The notes beneath the pieces were generated by a model. The model was not told where the DNA came from. It saw only the letters and a program-made list of their open reading frames with translations, and searched no databases. Below are positions 17,364 to 24,954 of a stretch of 64,000 bases of DNA, one piece after another. The translations under genes and the position numbers were made by a program. The stretch is from JABCYV01 sp035512155. GTDB lineage: Bacteria; Acidobacteriota; Terriglobia; Terriglobales; Acidobacteriaceae. The stretch is from the NCBI GenBank assembly GCA_035512155.1, contig DATKEN010000092.1, forward strand, positions 23,107 through 87,106, in the 5' to 3' direction. Numbering within the stretch: the first letter of the stretch is position 1; every line of letters starts with the position of its first letter.

Positions 17364-19574
17364 ATGGCGACTCTGCGCGAACAGATCGCGACCACTGCGC
17401 TTCATGTAACCAAGTACCGTGAACTGATGCGGCGCATGCGGGAAAATCGTCCCAACGACGATCTGGAACTCATTCGCAAAGCTTACGAGTTTTCCCAGAA
17501 GCACCACGCCGGCCAGACTCGCGCCTCCGGCCAGCCTTACCTGGTGCATCCCTTGGAAGTGGCTTTGGTTCTGGCCGAAATGAAGATGGACCCCGTCGCC
17601 ATCGCCGCTGGGTTGCTGCACGACTCGGTGGAGGACACTTCAGTTACGGTGGTTGACATCCGCAAAGAGTTTGGTGAGCAGGTGGCGCACATCGTGGAGG
17701 GCGTCACCAAGATTAGTGCCCTTGACTTCGTTACCCGCGAGGAGCAACAGGCCGAGAACCTGCGCAAGATGATGCTCGCGATGGTGGACGACATCCGTGT
17801 CGTGCTCATCAAGCTAGCCGACCGCCTGCACAATATGCGCACGCTGGAACATCTGCAGCCCGAGCGGCAGCAGAAAATCGCCAGGGAGACACTGGATATT
17901 TATGCCCCCATCGCCCACCGGTTGGGCATGGGCAAGATCCGTGGCGAACTGGAGGACCTCGGCTTCCGTTACGTTGACCCGATTTCCTACCAGCAGGTGG
18001 ACGAAGCCGTAGAAGCGCGGCGCAAGGCGGGAGAGGCTTTCCTGGGGCGCGTGGAACAGATATTCCACGACAAACTGAAAGAGGCTGGAATTACCGCGAA
18101 GGTCGAGAGCCGGATCAAGCGTCTGTACAGCATCCACAAGAAGCTGCAGCGGCAACATATCGCCGTGGAACAGGTATACGACCTTTATGCCATGCGGGTA
18201 ATCACTGAGTCTGTGCAGGACTGCTACGCGGTGCTGGGAATCATTCACAACCTGTGGCGACCTGTGCCCGGTCGAATCAAGGACTTTATCGCCATGCCTC
18301 GGCCGAATTTTTACCAGTCGCTGCATACTTCGGTGATTTCGGAGGAAGGCACGCCATTTGAGGTGCAAATCCGCACCGAAGAAATGCACAAGATGGCGGA
18401 AGAAGGCATCGCCGCCCACTGGAAATACAAGGACGGACCGGTTTCAGCCCAGGATGAGCAGCGGTTGGCCTGGCTGCGCCAGGTAGTCGAATGGCAGCGC
18501 GACGTCTCCGATCCCGGCGAGTTCCTGTCAACCCTGAAGATCGATCTGTACCCGGAGGAGGTCTACACCTTCACGCCCAAGGGCAAAGTCGTGGTATTGC
18601 CCCGGGACGCCTCGCCCATTGATTTTGCCTATTCGATTCACACTGAAGTAGGCCACAGTTGCGTGGGCGCGAAGGTGAATGGGCGGATGGTCCCGCTGCG
18701 CTTTAAGTTGCATAGTGGCGACATTGTGGAGATCCTTACCCAGCCGGGGCACAAACCAAGCCGCGATTGGTTGGGGATTGCGAAGTCATCGCGGGCACGC
18801 AACAAGATTAAGCATTGGCTCAACCTGCACCAGCGCGAGCGTGCCATTGAAATCGGCCGCAAACTGATTGAGAAGGAGGCGCGTAAGTATAGGATCGCTC
18901 TCAAGGAAATTAAGGACGACGAGCTGCTAAAGATTGCCTCGGATTACGGCGTAGGTCGTCCTGACGACTTGATGGCCGGCATCGGCTATGGCAAATTTTC
19001 AGCGCGGCAAGTGCTGGCGCGGCTCGCTCCGGCGGCCAGCGAGCCGGTCACTGAAGGTGAGGGGGAGAAATCCGGCGGAATTGCCAGCGTAGTGCGGCGC
19101 GTTTTCGGGGGAGACCATAACAACAACGCCATCCGGGTCAAGGGACACGGCGACCTTCTCGTTTACCGTGCCCGATGTTGTAATCCGATACGCGGCGAAT
19201 CGGTCGTCGGTTATGTGACTCGAGGCAAAGGCGTGGCAGTACACGCTCTTAACTGCCCCAACGTGATGAATTTAATGTACGAGCCGGAGCGGCGGATCGA
19301 CGTGGAGTGGTCCCGTGATGATGAGACACCAACCTCTTACCCGGTGAAGCTCACGGTTTACTGCGACGACCGTTTCGGCATGTTGAAGCAGATCACGGCG
19401 GTCATCAGCGATACCCAAACCAACATCCGCAACGTCGAAGCCCGCACTTCTAACGGCCAAGCCAATGTCGATGTGATCCTCGATATCGCCGACCTCAAGC
19501 ACCTGGAGAACATCATCAACGGCGTGCGCAAGATTCCCGGTGTGCACGACGTGCAGCGACTGCAGAAAGTCTAG
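17364..19574 (+). CDS. bifunctional (p)ppGpp synthetase/hydrolase (RelA/SpoT homologue)
   Basis: 736 residues with all long-RSH domains. The HD hydrolase domain has LLHDSVEDT (His 86, Asp 87), and intact residues imply it is active. The synthetase domain contains RIKDFIAMPRPNFYQSLHTS. A TGS domain (YTFTPKGKVVVLPRDASPID), a helical region, a Cys-containing region (RARCCNPIRGESVVGYVT) and a C-terminal ACT domain follow. It makes and degrades the alarmone (p)ppGpp in the stringent response. The promoter-like TATAAT is so near the ATG that the transcript should be leaderless. The epimerase gene diverges from the same 100 bp. Confidence 0.95.
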   Translation: MATLREQIATTALHVTKYRELMRRMRENRPNDDLELIRKAYEFSQKHHAGQTRASGQPYLVHPLEVALVLAEMKMDPVAIAAGLLHDSVEDTSVTVVDIRKEFGEQVAHIVEGVTKISALDFVTREEQQAENLRKMMLAMVDDIRVVLIKLADRLHNMRTLEHLQPERQQKIARETLDIYAPIAHRLGMGKIRGELEDLGFRYVDPISYQQVDEAVEARRKAGEAFLGRVEQIFHDKLKEAGITAKVESRIKRLYSIHKKLQRQHIAVEQVYDLYAMRVITESVQDCYAVLGIIHNLWRPVPGRIKDFIAMPRPNFYQSLHTSVISEEGTPFEVQIRTEEMHKMAEEGIAAHWKYKDGPVSAQDEQRLAWLRQVVEWQRDVSDPGEFLSTLKIDLYPEEVYTFTPKGKVVVLPRDASPIDFAYSIHTEVGHSCVGAKVNGRMVPLRFKLHSGDIVEILTQPGHKPSRDWLGIAKSSRARNKIKHWLNLHQRERAIEIGRKLIEKEARKYRIALKEIKDDELLKIASDYGVGRPDDLMAGIGYGKFSARQVLARLAPAASEPVTEGEGEKSGGIASVVRRVFGGDHNNNAIRVKGHGDLLVYRARCCNPIRGESVVGYVTRGKGVAVHALNCPNVMNLMYEPERRIDVEWSRDDETPTSYPVKLTVYCDDRFGMLKQITAVISDTQTNIRNVEARTSNGQANVDVILDIADLKHLENIINGVRKIPGVHDVQRLQKV

Positions 19575-19690
19575 TCGTGGTACCCCCAGCACAATAGCTG
19601 TTTGGTTTCCGGGTAAATCTTGCGGACGAATCTCTGGACGAATTGACTTGTCCAGATTCATCTGCGTTAATTGGCCGCGGAGAATCTCTC

Positions 19691-20068
19691 ATGCGGGAAG
19701 TCATTTCCACGAAGGACGGTCCCCAGGCCATCGGTCCCTACTCCCAGGCCATCAAGGCCAATGGTTTTGTGTTTGTCTCGGGACAGGTGGCGATCGATCC
19801 GGCAACTCAGCAGGTGGTCAGTGGCGATGTAGCTGCGCAGACTGAGCGAGTGATGAAAAATCTGTCCGGCATTTTGAAAGCGGCGGGAAGCGGATTGGAA
19901 AAGATCGTCCGCTCGACCGTGTTTCTCAAGAACATAGGTGACTTCGGAGCGATGAATGAAGTCTATGGCAGATACTTCTCATCCGCGCCACCGGCCCGAT
20001 CCACCGTAGAAGTAGCGCGCTTGCCCAAGGACGTCCTGGTGGAGATTGACGTGATCGCACTGGCGTAG
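19691..20068 (+). CDS. ridA: RidA/YjgF-family deaminase
   Basis: 125 residues from ATG 19691, preceded by CGGAGA; upstream in-frame codons are not family-like. It contains the characteristic QAIGPYSQAIKANGFVFVSG N-terminus, RSTVFLKN, and the catalytic Arg region ARLPKDVLVEID near the end. RidA hydrolyses reactive enamine/imine intermediates released by PLP enzymes such as threonine dehydratase. It follows the RSH gene by 116 bp and precedes the FKBP gene. Confidence 0.92.
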   Translation: MREVISTKDGPQAIGPYSQAIKANGFVFVSGQVAIDPATQQVVSGDVAAQTERVMKNLSGILKAAGSGLEKIVRSTVFLKNIGDFGAMNEVYGRYFSSAPPARSTVEVARLPKDVLVEIDVIALA

Positions 20069-20171
20069 GATTTTGCCGTTTTGAATCCGGGCTAGCAGAG
20101 TAGAATCCAGGGTCGTCTGCCGCTTTCCATTTGGCAGCCTAGAATCGGCACCGATGATCTGGAGGGCATGA

Positions 20172-20633
20172 ATGCAGAGCAAAATGCTTTTAGTTGCTAT
20201 CCTTGTGCTGGCGGCCACCGCTGCTTTTGCGCAGAGCAGCACAGTTAAGAAAAAGACTGCTCCACCCGCTAGCGGACCCACGAAGGTGACGGGCGAGCCC
20301 ACCAAGACGACTTCCGGGCTTGAATACTGGGAGATCAAGGTCGGCACCGGTCCATCCCCAGCAGCGGGACAGACGGTTCAGGTTCATTACACCGGCTGGC
20401 TGACCAACGGCAAGAAATTTGATAGCTCAGTGGGTGGCAAGCCGTTCGAATTTACTCTGGGCGCTCATGAAGTGATTAAGGGTTGGGACGAAGGAGTTGG
20501 TGGAATGAAGGTAGGCGGCAAACGCCAGCTGAAAATCCCTCCCGATCTCGCTTATGGAGAGCGCGGATATCCCGGCGCCATCCCGCCGAGCGCAACGCTA
20601 ATCTTCGATGTAGAGCTAATGGGTGTGCAGTAG
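20172..20633 (+). CDS. secreted FKBP-type peptidyl-prolyl isomerase
   Basis: 153 residues. A cleavable signal peptide (MLLVAILVLAATAAFA) is followed by a short Thr/Pro linker and an FKBP domain at about 55-153 (VQVHYTGWLTNGKKFDSS, VIKGWDEGVGGMKVGGKRQL, AYGERGYPGAIPPSATLIFD). It accelerates proline isomerisation in exported proteins. GGAGGG lies 5 nt before the ATG at 20172; the overlapping ATG at 20168 is out of frame. A TAGAAT at 20101-20106 could be its promoter. Confidence 0.93.
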   Translation: MQSKMLLVAILVLAATAAFAQSSTVKKKTAPPASGPTKVTGEPTKTTSGLEYWEIKVGTGPSPAAGQTVQVHYTGWLTNGKKFDSSVGGKPFEFTLGAHEVIKGWDEGVGGMKVGGKRQLKIPPDLAYGERGYPGAIPPSATLIFDVELMGVQ

Positions 20634-20639
20634 GATTCT

Positions 20640-20693
20640 AACCACGAAGGGCACTAAGTCGCACGAAGCGAAGAGTTAGCATCCTTTGTGGTT
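20640..20693. terminator. inverted repeat between convergent FKBP and rpmB genes
   Basis: AACCACGAAGG (20640-20650) and CCTTTGTGGTT (20683-20693) pair with one G-U. The loop is about 32 nt and a pyrimidine stretch TTCTTGCTC follows. Its position between convergent ends suits a bidirectional terminator. Confidence 0.4.
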
Positions 20694-20702
20694 TTCTTGC
20701 TC

Positions 20703-20891
20703 TTAGGCCTTGACTACTTTGCCGCTGCGCAGGCAGGAAGTGCAGACGCGCAGGCGCTTGGTTGCGCCCTTCACCTTAGCGCGTACCGGACGCAGATTCA
20801 CATTCCAACGCCGCTTGCTCACATTGTGAGCGTGGCTGATAGCGTTTCCGAATTGCGGCCCTTTGCCGCAGACGTCACAAACTTGTGCCAT
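20703..20891 (-). CDS. rpmB: 50S ribosomal protein L28
   Basis: 62 residues, the usual length. The CDVCGKGPQFGNAISHAHN start, RRWNVNLRPVRA and the CTSCLRSGKV end are L28 hallmarks; the paired CxxC motifs mark the zinc-binding form. L28 is part of the large ribosomal subunit near the exit-site region. AGGAG lies 6 nt before the ATG. On the minus strand TAAAAT about 50 nt upstream (in GGTAAAATC) is a possible -10. It stands alone, without rpmG. Confidence 0.95.
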   Translation of the reverse strand: MAQVCDVCGKGPQFGNAISHAHNVSKRRWNVNLRPVRAKVKGATKRLRVCTSCLRSGKVVKA

Positions 20892-20939
20892 GAGTACTCC
20901 TGATAACTACGAAACTTGACGGTGTAAGACATTGATTTT

Positions 20940-21317
20940 ACCGGATTCTAGCGGGTTTAGCCAAGCCTGACGGGACGGCGAACGCTGTTATTCACCCAGA
21001 CTGGCGTCATCCCGAGACCCCGCGCCGTCTCCAGCGGGGCGAGGGATCTGGCGGGGAGAGCGACAGCGTGTCCGGAAAAGCTCCCACGCGAGATCCCTCC
21101 CCCGGCTGAACTACGCCGGGTTTCGGGATGACCCCGCTGAATGATCCGGTCAGCTTTAGAGGTCGAGCATTTTCGTCATCACTGTCATTCCGAGCGAAGC
21201 GAGGAACCCCTCTCAGGAAGTGAAGAAAGAGGGTAGGGATACTTCGACTTCTCTGGCCTCTCGCAAGCGGGAGGTCAGATTCGCTCAGCATGACAATGCC
21301 TGTGCGATACTGAAATC
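20940..21317. repeat. two tandem palindromic intergenic repeats
   Basis: The rpmB-DUF971 gap holds no gene. One imperfect palindrome runs from GTCATCCCGAG (21005) to CGGGATGAC (about 21132) with inner arms GAGGGATCT and GAGATCCCTC. A second runs from GTCATTCCGAGCGAAGCGAG (about 21184) to GCTCAGCATGACA (about 21296). Both are of the GTCATyCCGAGCGAAGCGAGG type that recurs at 38495-38566 and, as a related unit, inside uvrD. They are REP-like, able to fold, and have no coding potential of their own. Confidence 0.7.
21306..21311 (+). promoter_or_regulatory. extended -10 TGC-GATACT, leaderless DUF971 gene
   Basis: TGCGATACT (21303-21311) ends 6 nt before the ATG at 21318, with no Shine-Dalgarno between. 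Confidence 0.4.
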
Positions 21318-21695
21318 ATGGAACCATCGGCCGACCCCAAGTCGGTGAAAGTAGGTCTGACTACCGGCTCGGGCGTGGACATCGAGTGGAAGGACGGCCA
21401 TCGTTCGCACTACTCGTTCATATTTCTGCGCGATGCCTGTCCCTGCGCTCTCTGTGATGACGAACGCGCAAGGGGCGGCCGCAAGCCCGGAGACCCTCCC
21501 AAAACGGCGCCGGGCGCGCTTCCGATGTTCAAGCCTGCCATCAAAGCGACTTCGGCGGAAGGCGTGGGCAAGTACGCAATCAAGTTTCATTTCAATGATG
21601 GCCATGAGCTCGGCATTTATTCCTGGCAGTTTCTCCGTGATGTTTGTCCCTGCGACGAATGCAAGGCTCTCCAGTCAGCCGCCAGGATGAGATAA
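21318..21695 (+). CDS. DUF971 (GBBH-like N-terminal) domain protein
   Basis: 125 residues, almost all of it the DUF971/gamma-butyrobetaine-hydroxylase N-terminal-like fold. The signature DGHRSHYSFIFLRDACPCAL is followed by two Cys clusters, CPCALC and CPCDEC, that could bind a metal. The end (YSWQFLRDVCPCDECK) repeats the start, consistent with the pseudo-symmetric fold. Such stand-alone proteins occur near Mrp/ApbC Fe-S genes in other bacteria (family knowledge), but no such gene is here. Function is unknown. Confidence 0.85.
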   Translation: MEPSADPKSVKVGLTTGSGVDIEWKDGHRSHYSFIFLRDACPCALCDDERARGGRKPGDPPKTAPGALPMFKPAIKATSAEGVGKYAIKFHFNDGHELGIYSWQFLRDVCPCDECKALQSAARMR

Positions 21696-21942
21696 ACACC
21701 ACGAAAGTTCCCTCAGCTGCTTCCGTCTGGGTTTTCGCGTGCTAGCTAATCCAATAGAAGACTGCGAACTGCAGATCCCTCGGTGCCCTCGGGATGATAA
21801 CGTAATAAAGTTTTTAGGAACCTGCCAGGGCGCTGCAGAAGCGTCTCTGGAAAACCAAGCCTAGCCTTGGCCAAGCGCTCTTTGCGGTCATGAATATCCA
21901 ATCCCCTGTAAAATCTATTCAGAGACCTCGGAGCCTTTCTAG
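21696..21942 (+). promoter_or_regulatory. uvrD upstream region
   Basis: No gene is seen in this 247-bp gap. CTGTAAAAT (21906-21914) ends 28 nt before the TTG start, and GGAG at about 21930 is the ribosome site. The rest shows nothing recognisable. Confidence 0.35.
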
Positions 21943-24657
21943 TTGTCGTTTCTCAACCAACTCAATCCGCAGCAGCGTGAAGCCGTCGAAACCACCGAAG
22001 GCCCGGTACTCATCCTGGCCGGAGCAGGCAGCGGCAAGACGCGCGTCATCACCTACCGCATCGCCCATTTGATCGAGAATCTGGGTGTCATGCCGGAATC
22101 CATTCTGGCAATGACCTTCACTAACAAAGCCGCGTCCGAAATGGTCGAAAGGGTAGACAAGCTGGTGGGCGGACTCTCCATCGCCAAGCCAGTCATCGCT
22201 ACGTTTCACTCATTCTGTGTCCGGATGTTGCGGCGCGACATCGAAGCGCTTCGCATTCCTTCGACCGTACCAGGTGTGCCGCCGATCGGACACACCAAGA
22301 GCTTTGTCATTTACGACGAGACCGATCAGCAGCAGGTGGTCAAGTCGGTCATGCGGCGGCTGGGGATTGATGATAAGCAGACCACGCCACGGTCGGTGCT
22401 GGCGCATATTTCCTGGGCCAAGAACCATATGCTCGATCCGCAGGAGGTCTACCTGCAATCGGCCGATCCCAATACCGAGCGCGTCGCCCAAATTTACGCT
22501 GAGTATAAGAAGGAATTGGCCAAAGCCAATGCGCTCGATTTCGACGACCTTCTCTTGGAAGCCGTGCGTCTGCTGAAGGCGGCGCCTGCTGTCCGCGAAT
22601 ACTACAATCGGCGTTTTCAGTACGTCATGATTGACGAGTATCAGGATACGAATCGTCCGCAATACGAACTGATGCGCCTGCTGGCCGGAGACCGGCACAA
22701 CGTTTGCGCTGTCGGCGATGAAGATCAGTCCATTTATTCCTGGCGGGGAGCCGATATCCGCAACATTCTTGAGTTCGAACAGGACTTCCCCGAAGCGAAG
22801 ATTATCCGCCTGGAACAGAACTACCGCTCGACCCAGAACATTTTGCAAGGCGCGTCGGCCGTGGTTGCGAATAATCTCAAGCGTAAGGGCAAGAACCTTT
22901 GGACATCACGCCAGGGCGGAACGCAGATCGGCTATTACGAAGCGCCGGATGGCGAGAACGAGGCCTTGTTCGCCGCAGACTACGTTGCAAAATATCTCCG
23001 CGAAGCCATCGACCAGGGCGAGAATGCGCGGGCTGCGGTACTCTACCGGACTAACTCGCAATCGCGGCTATTTGAAGAGGCCATGCGCCGCTATCAGTTG
23101 AAATATCACGTGGTGGGTGGCTTTTCGTTTTACGAGCGGGCTGAGATCAAGGACATGATTTCGTACCTAAAAGTAATTCACAATCCGGGTGATTCGATCT
23201 CGCTGCTCCGGGTGATCAATACGCCGGTACGCGGGATAGGCAAGACGACCATAGAAACACTCGAGCGAGTCGCGCTGGAAACTGGCGTGTCATTGTGGGA
23301 CGCAATCACGGCGGCTATCAAACGCCAGCTTCTGCCGCAGCGCGCGCTGGCCGCGCTGAACAACTTCCGGGACCTCATCGAAGACGGACGTGCCATGTTG
23401 GCCGGGACCTACGTGGAACGGCTGGAGGAAAGTGTGGCGCGGACCTGCCCTGAGCGAGAGTCGAAGGGGCCCTCGCCCGCGTCGGAGGAAAAACAAGCAG
23501 CTGTCCCGCAGGTCGAGGCCCCGCAGTCCGAAGCGTGGCGCTCGGAAGAAGATGTTGCTTTCGATCCAACTGAAGACGACAACATCTCATTCGACTTCGG
23601 GACGGCTGATCACACTCCGGATGCGACGGTTGACGACGCGGAAACGAACGCGGGCGGGGGCCCCTTCGACTCTCGCTCAGGGCAGGTCCGCGCCGCACAG
23701 ACCGGTGCTGACTCTCGCTTCCGTACTCCGGGGAGTGCGGCTAACACTGCCGACATTTTGAAGTTCCTAATCGACCGCACTGGTTATATCAAGCTGCTCG
23801 AGGAAGAAGACACACCGGAAGCGTACTCTCGGATTGAAAATCTCCGTGAACTAGTCAACGCAGCCATGGATTCGCGCGATCGCGGTGAAACGCTCGACCA
23901 GTTCCTGGATCACGCGGCATTGGTAAGCGACGCCGACGCCTATGACGAGCGTGCCCAAATCACCTTAATGACACTGCACGCGGCCAAGGGTCTGGAATTT
24001 CCGCTGGTATTCTTGTGCGGACTGGAAGAGGGATTGTTTCCGCACTCTCGTACTTTCCTGCATCCTGACGATATCGAGGAGGAACGGAGACTTTGTTACG
24101 TCGGGATGACACGGGCCATGGATACCCTTATCCTGAGCCGCGCAGTGTATCGCCGCCGGTACGGAACCGATCTGCCGGAGGCGAGTGTACCCTCACGATT
24201 TCTGGAAGAAATTCCGGCGGAGCTTGTTGAGGAGTTGGGAGTGTCTCGCCGGAGAGCATCTGCGCGGATGGAAGGGCGACATGCAGGAGTGCCCGGGTCG
24301 CACGAGCAGGCACACTATGCCTACGAAGACGAAGATCAGTCTGTAAGCTGGGCGGGACGCCAGAACCGGCGCGGTCCGGCCGCATCGTATTCAGGGAAGG
24401 CGTACAACTCAATTGAAAACATCGCGGAGTTTTTCGCGTCGCGCGGAAAGAAATTCAGCCTTCCGAAGCTGCCGATGGAAGAGCCGAAGGGCAAGAAAGG
24501 GTTCCGGCCTGGGCAGAAGGTGCGACATCCCAAATATGGCGAGGGCACCGTCTATCAGCGCGAAGGAGACGGTGAAGAAGCCAAGATTACGGTACAATTC
24601 CCTCGCTTCGGTCTGAAGAAGTTGGTGGAGAAGTACGCTCAGTTGGAGCAGGCTTGA
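21943..24657 (+). CDS. UvrD/PcrA-type superfamily 1A DNA helicase with repeat-derived insertion
   Basis: 904 residues, against ~720-750 for typical PcrA/UvrD. Start is TTG 21943 with GGAG 9 nt upstream. It has the Q-motif LNPQQREAV, Walker A GAGSGKT, motif II DEYQDTN, GDEDQSIYSWRGAD, motif IV LEQNYRST, LMTLHAAKGLEF and TRAMDTL. A PcrA-like Tudor end is present (GQKVRHPKYGEGTVYQ). The enzyme unwinds DNA 3'-5' in repair. Residues about 490-610 of subdomain 2B hold an extra acidic, low-complexity segment. Its DNA contains 46-bp inverted arms at 23436-23481 and 23649-23694. The reading frame stays open through it and the 2B domain resumes at ILKFLIDRTGYIKLLEEEDT. Confidence 0.93.
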   Translation: MSFLNQLNPQQREAVETTEGPVLILAGAGSGKTRVITYRIAHLIENLGVMPESILAMTFTNKAASEMVERVDKLVGGLSIAKPVIATFHSFCVRMLRRDIEALRIPSTVPGVPPIGHTKSFVIYDETDQQQVVKSVMRRLGIDDKQTTPRSVLAHISWAKNHMLDPQEVYLQSADPNTERVAQIYAEYKKELAKANALDFDDLLLEAVRLLKAAPAVREYYNRRFQYVMIDEYQDTNRPQYELMRLLAGDRHNVCAVGDEDQSIYSWRGADIRNILEFEQDFPEAKIIRLEQNYRSTQNILQGASAVVANNLKRKGKNLWTSRQGGTQIGYYEAPDGENEALFAADYVAKYLREAIDQGENARAAVLYRTNSQSRLFEEAMRRYQLKYHVVGGFSFYERAEIKDMISYLKVIHNPGDSISLLRVINTPVRGIGKTTIETLERVALETGVSLWDAITAAIKRQLLPQRALAALNNFRDLIEDGRAMLAGTYVERLEESVARTCPERESKGPSPASEEKQAAVPQVEAPQSEAWRSEEDVAFDPTEDDNISFDFGTADHTPDATVDDAETNAGGGPFDSRSGQVRAAQTGADSRFRTPGSAANTADILKFLIDRTGYIKLLEEEDTPEAYSRIENLRELVNAAMDSRDRGETLDQFLDHAALVSDADAYDERAQITLMTLHAAKGLEFPLVFLCGLEEGLFPHSRTFLHPDDIEEERRLCYVGMTRAMDTLILSRAVYRRRYGTDLPEASVPSRFLEEIPAELVEELGVSRRRASARMEGRHAGVPGSHEQAHYAYEDEDQSVSWAGRQNRRGPAASYSGKAYNSIENIAEFFASRGKKFSLPKLPMEEPKGKKGFRPGQKVRHPKYGEGTVYQREGDGEEAKITVQFPRFGLKKLVEKYAQLEQA
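23436..23694. repeat. intragenic inverted repeat (46-bp arms) within uvrD
   Basis: Bases 23436-23481 match the reverse complement of 23649-23694 at 45 of 46 positions; the arms flank a 167-bp centre. The core CCTGCCCTGAGCGA plus GTCGAAGGGG is the same unit as the intergenic repeat at about 38500 (reverse complement). The insertion encodes residues about 498-584 without a stop. It looks like a palindromic element that entered a coding gene in frame. Confidence 0.85.
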
Positions 24658-24682
24658 TCTTAAATTTTTGACGAGAGGACTA

Positions 24683-24844
24683 ATGGCTAACAGCAAGAGT
24701 CTGAGCAAGGAAGAGCGTAAGAAGAAAAAGCGGGCAGCACGCAAAAAGCACAAGACGGAAAAGCCGCTGGCGAAGCGGGACTACGCGCGCGGCGCCAAGA
24801 AGCGCAAGGTGAAGAAGATGGCACGCGGCACGGCGAAGAGATAA
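24683..24844 (+). CDS. 53-residue highly basic protein
   Basis: ATG 24683 to TAA 24842-24844, with a GAGAGGA ribosome site 7 nt upstream. Nearly half the residues are Lys or Arg, in blocks such as KEERKKKKRAARKKHK and GAKKRKVKKMARGTAKR. There is no signal peptide or membrane segment. The composition suggests RNA or DNA binding, like small ribosome-associated or nucleoid proteins; no family is recognised. It is 25 bp after uvrD and probably co-transcribed. The good ribosome site and non-random codon pattern argue that it is real. Confidence 0.65.
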   Translation: MANSKSLSKEERKKKKRAARKKHKTEKPLAKRDYARGAKKRKVKKMARGTAKR

Positions 24845-24849
24845 GCGGG

Positions 24850-24919
24850 AGCACTTAGCATTCGGCACATGGCATTTTGCTGTGAGGATTGGACGTCTTC
24901 CAGCTAAATGCTAAGTGCT
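24850..24919. repeat. 13-bp perfect inverted repeat
   Basis: AGCACTTAGCATT (24850-24862) is the exact reverse complement of AATGCTAAGTGCT (24907-24919). It sits between the small basic gene and the permease gene and may act as a terminator or REP-like element. Confidence 0.5.
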
Positions 24920-24954
24920 AATCGCTAAGAGCATAGTTCAGGAGAAACTGCCCT

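Noticed and set aside
17265..17621. Long N-terminal extension of the epimerase
   Set aside because: It overlaps relA/spoT on the opposite strand and is not family-like.
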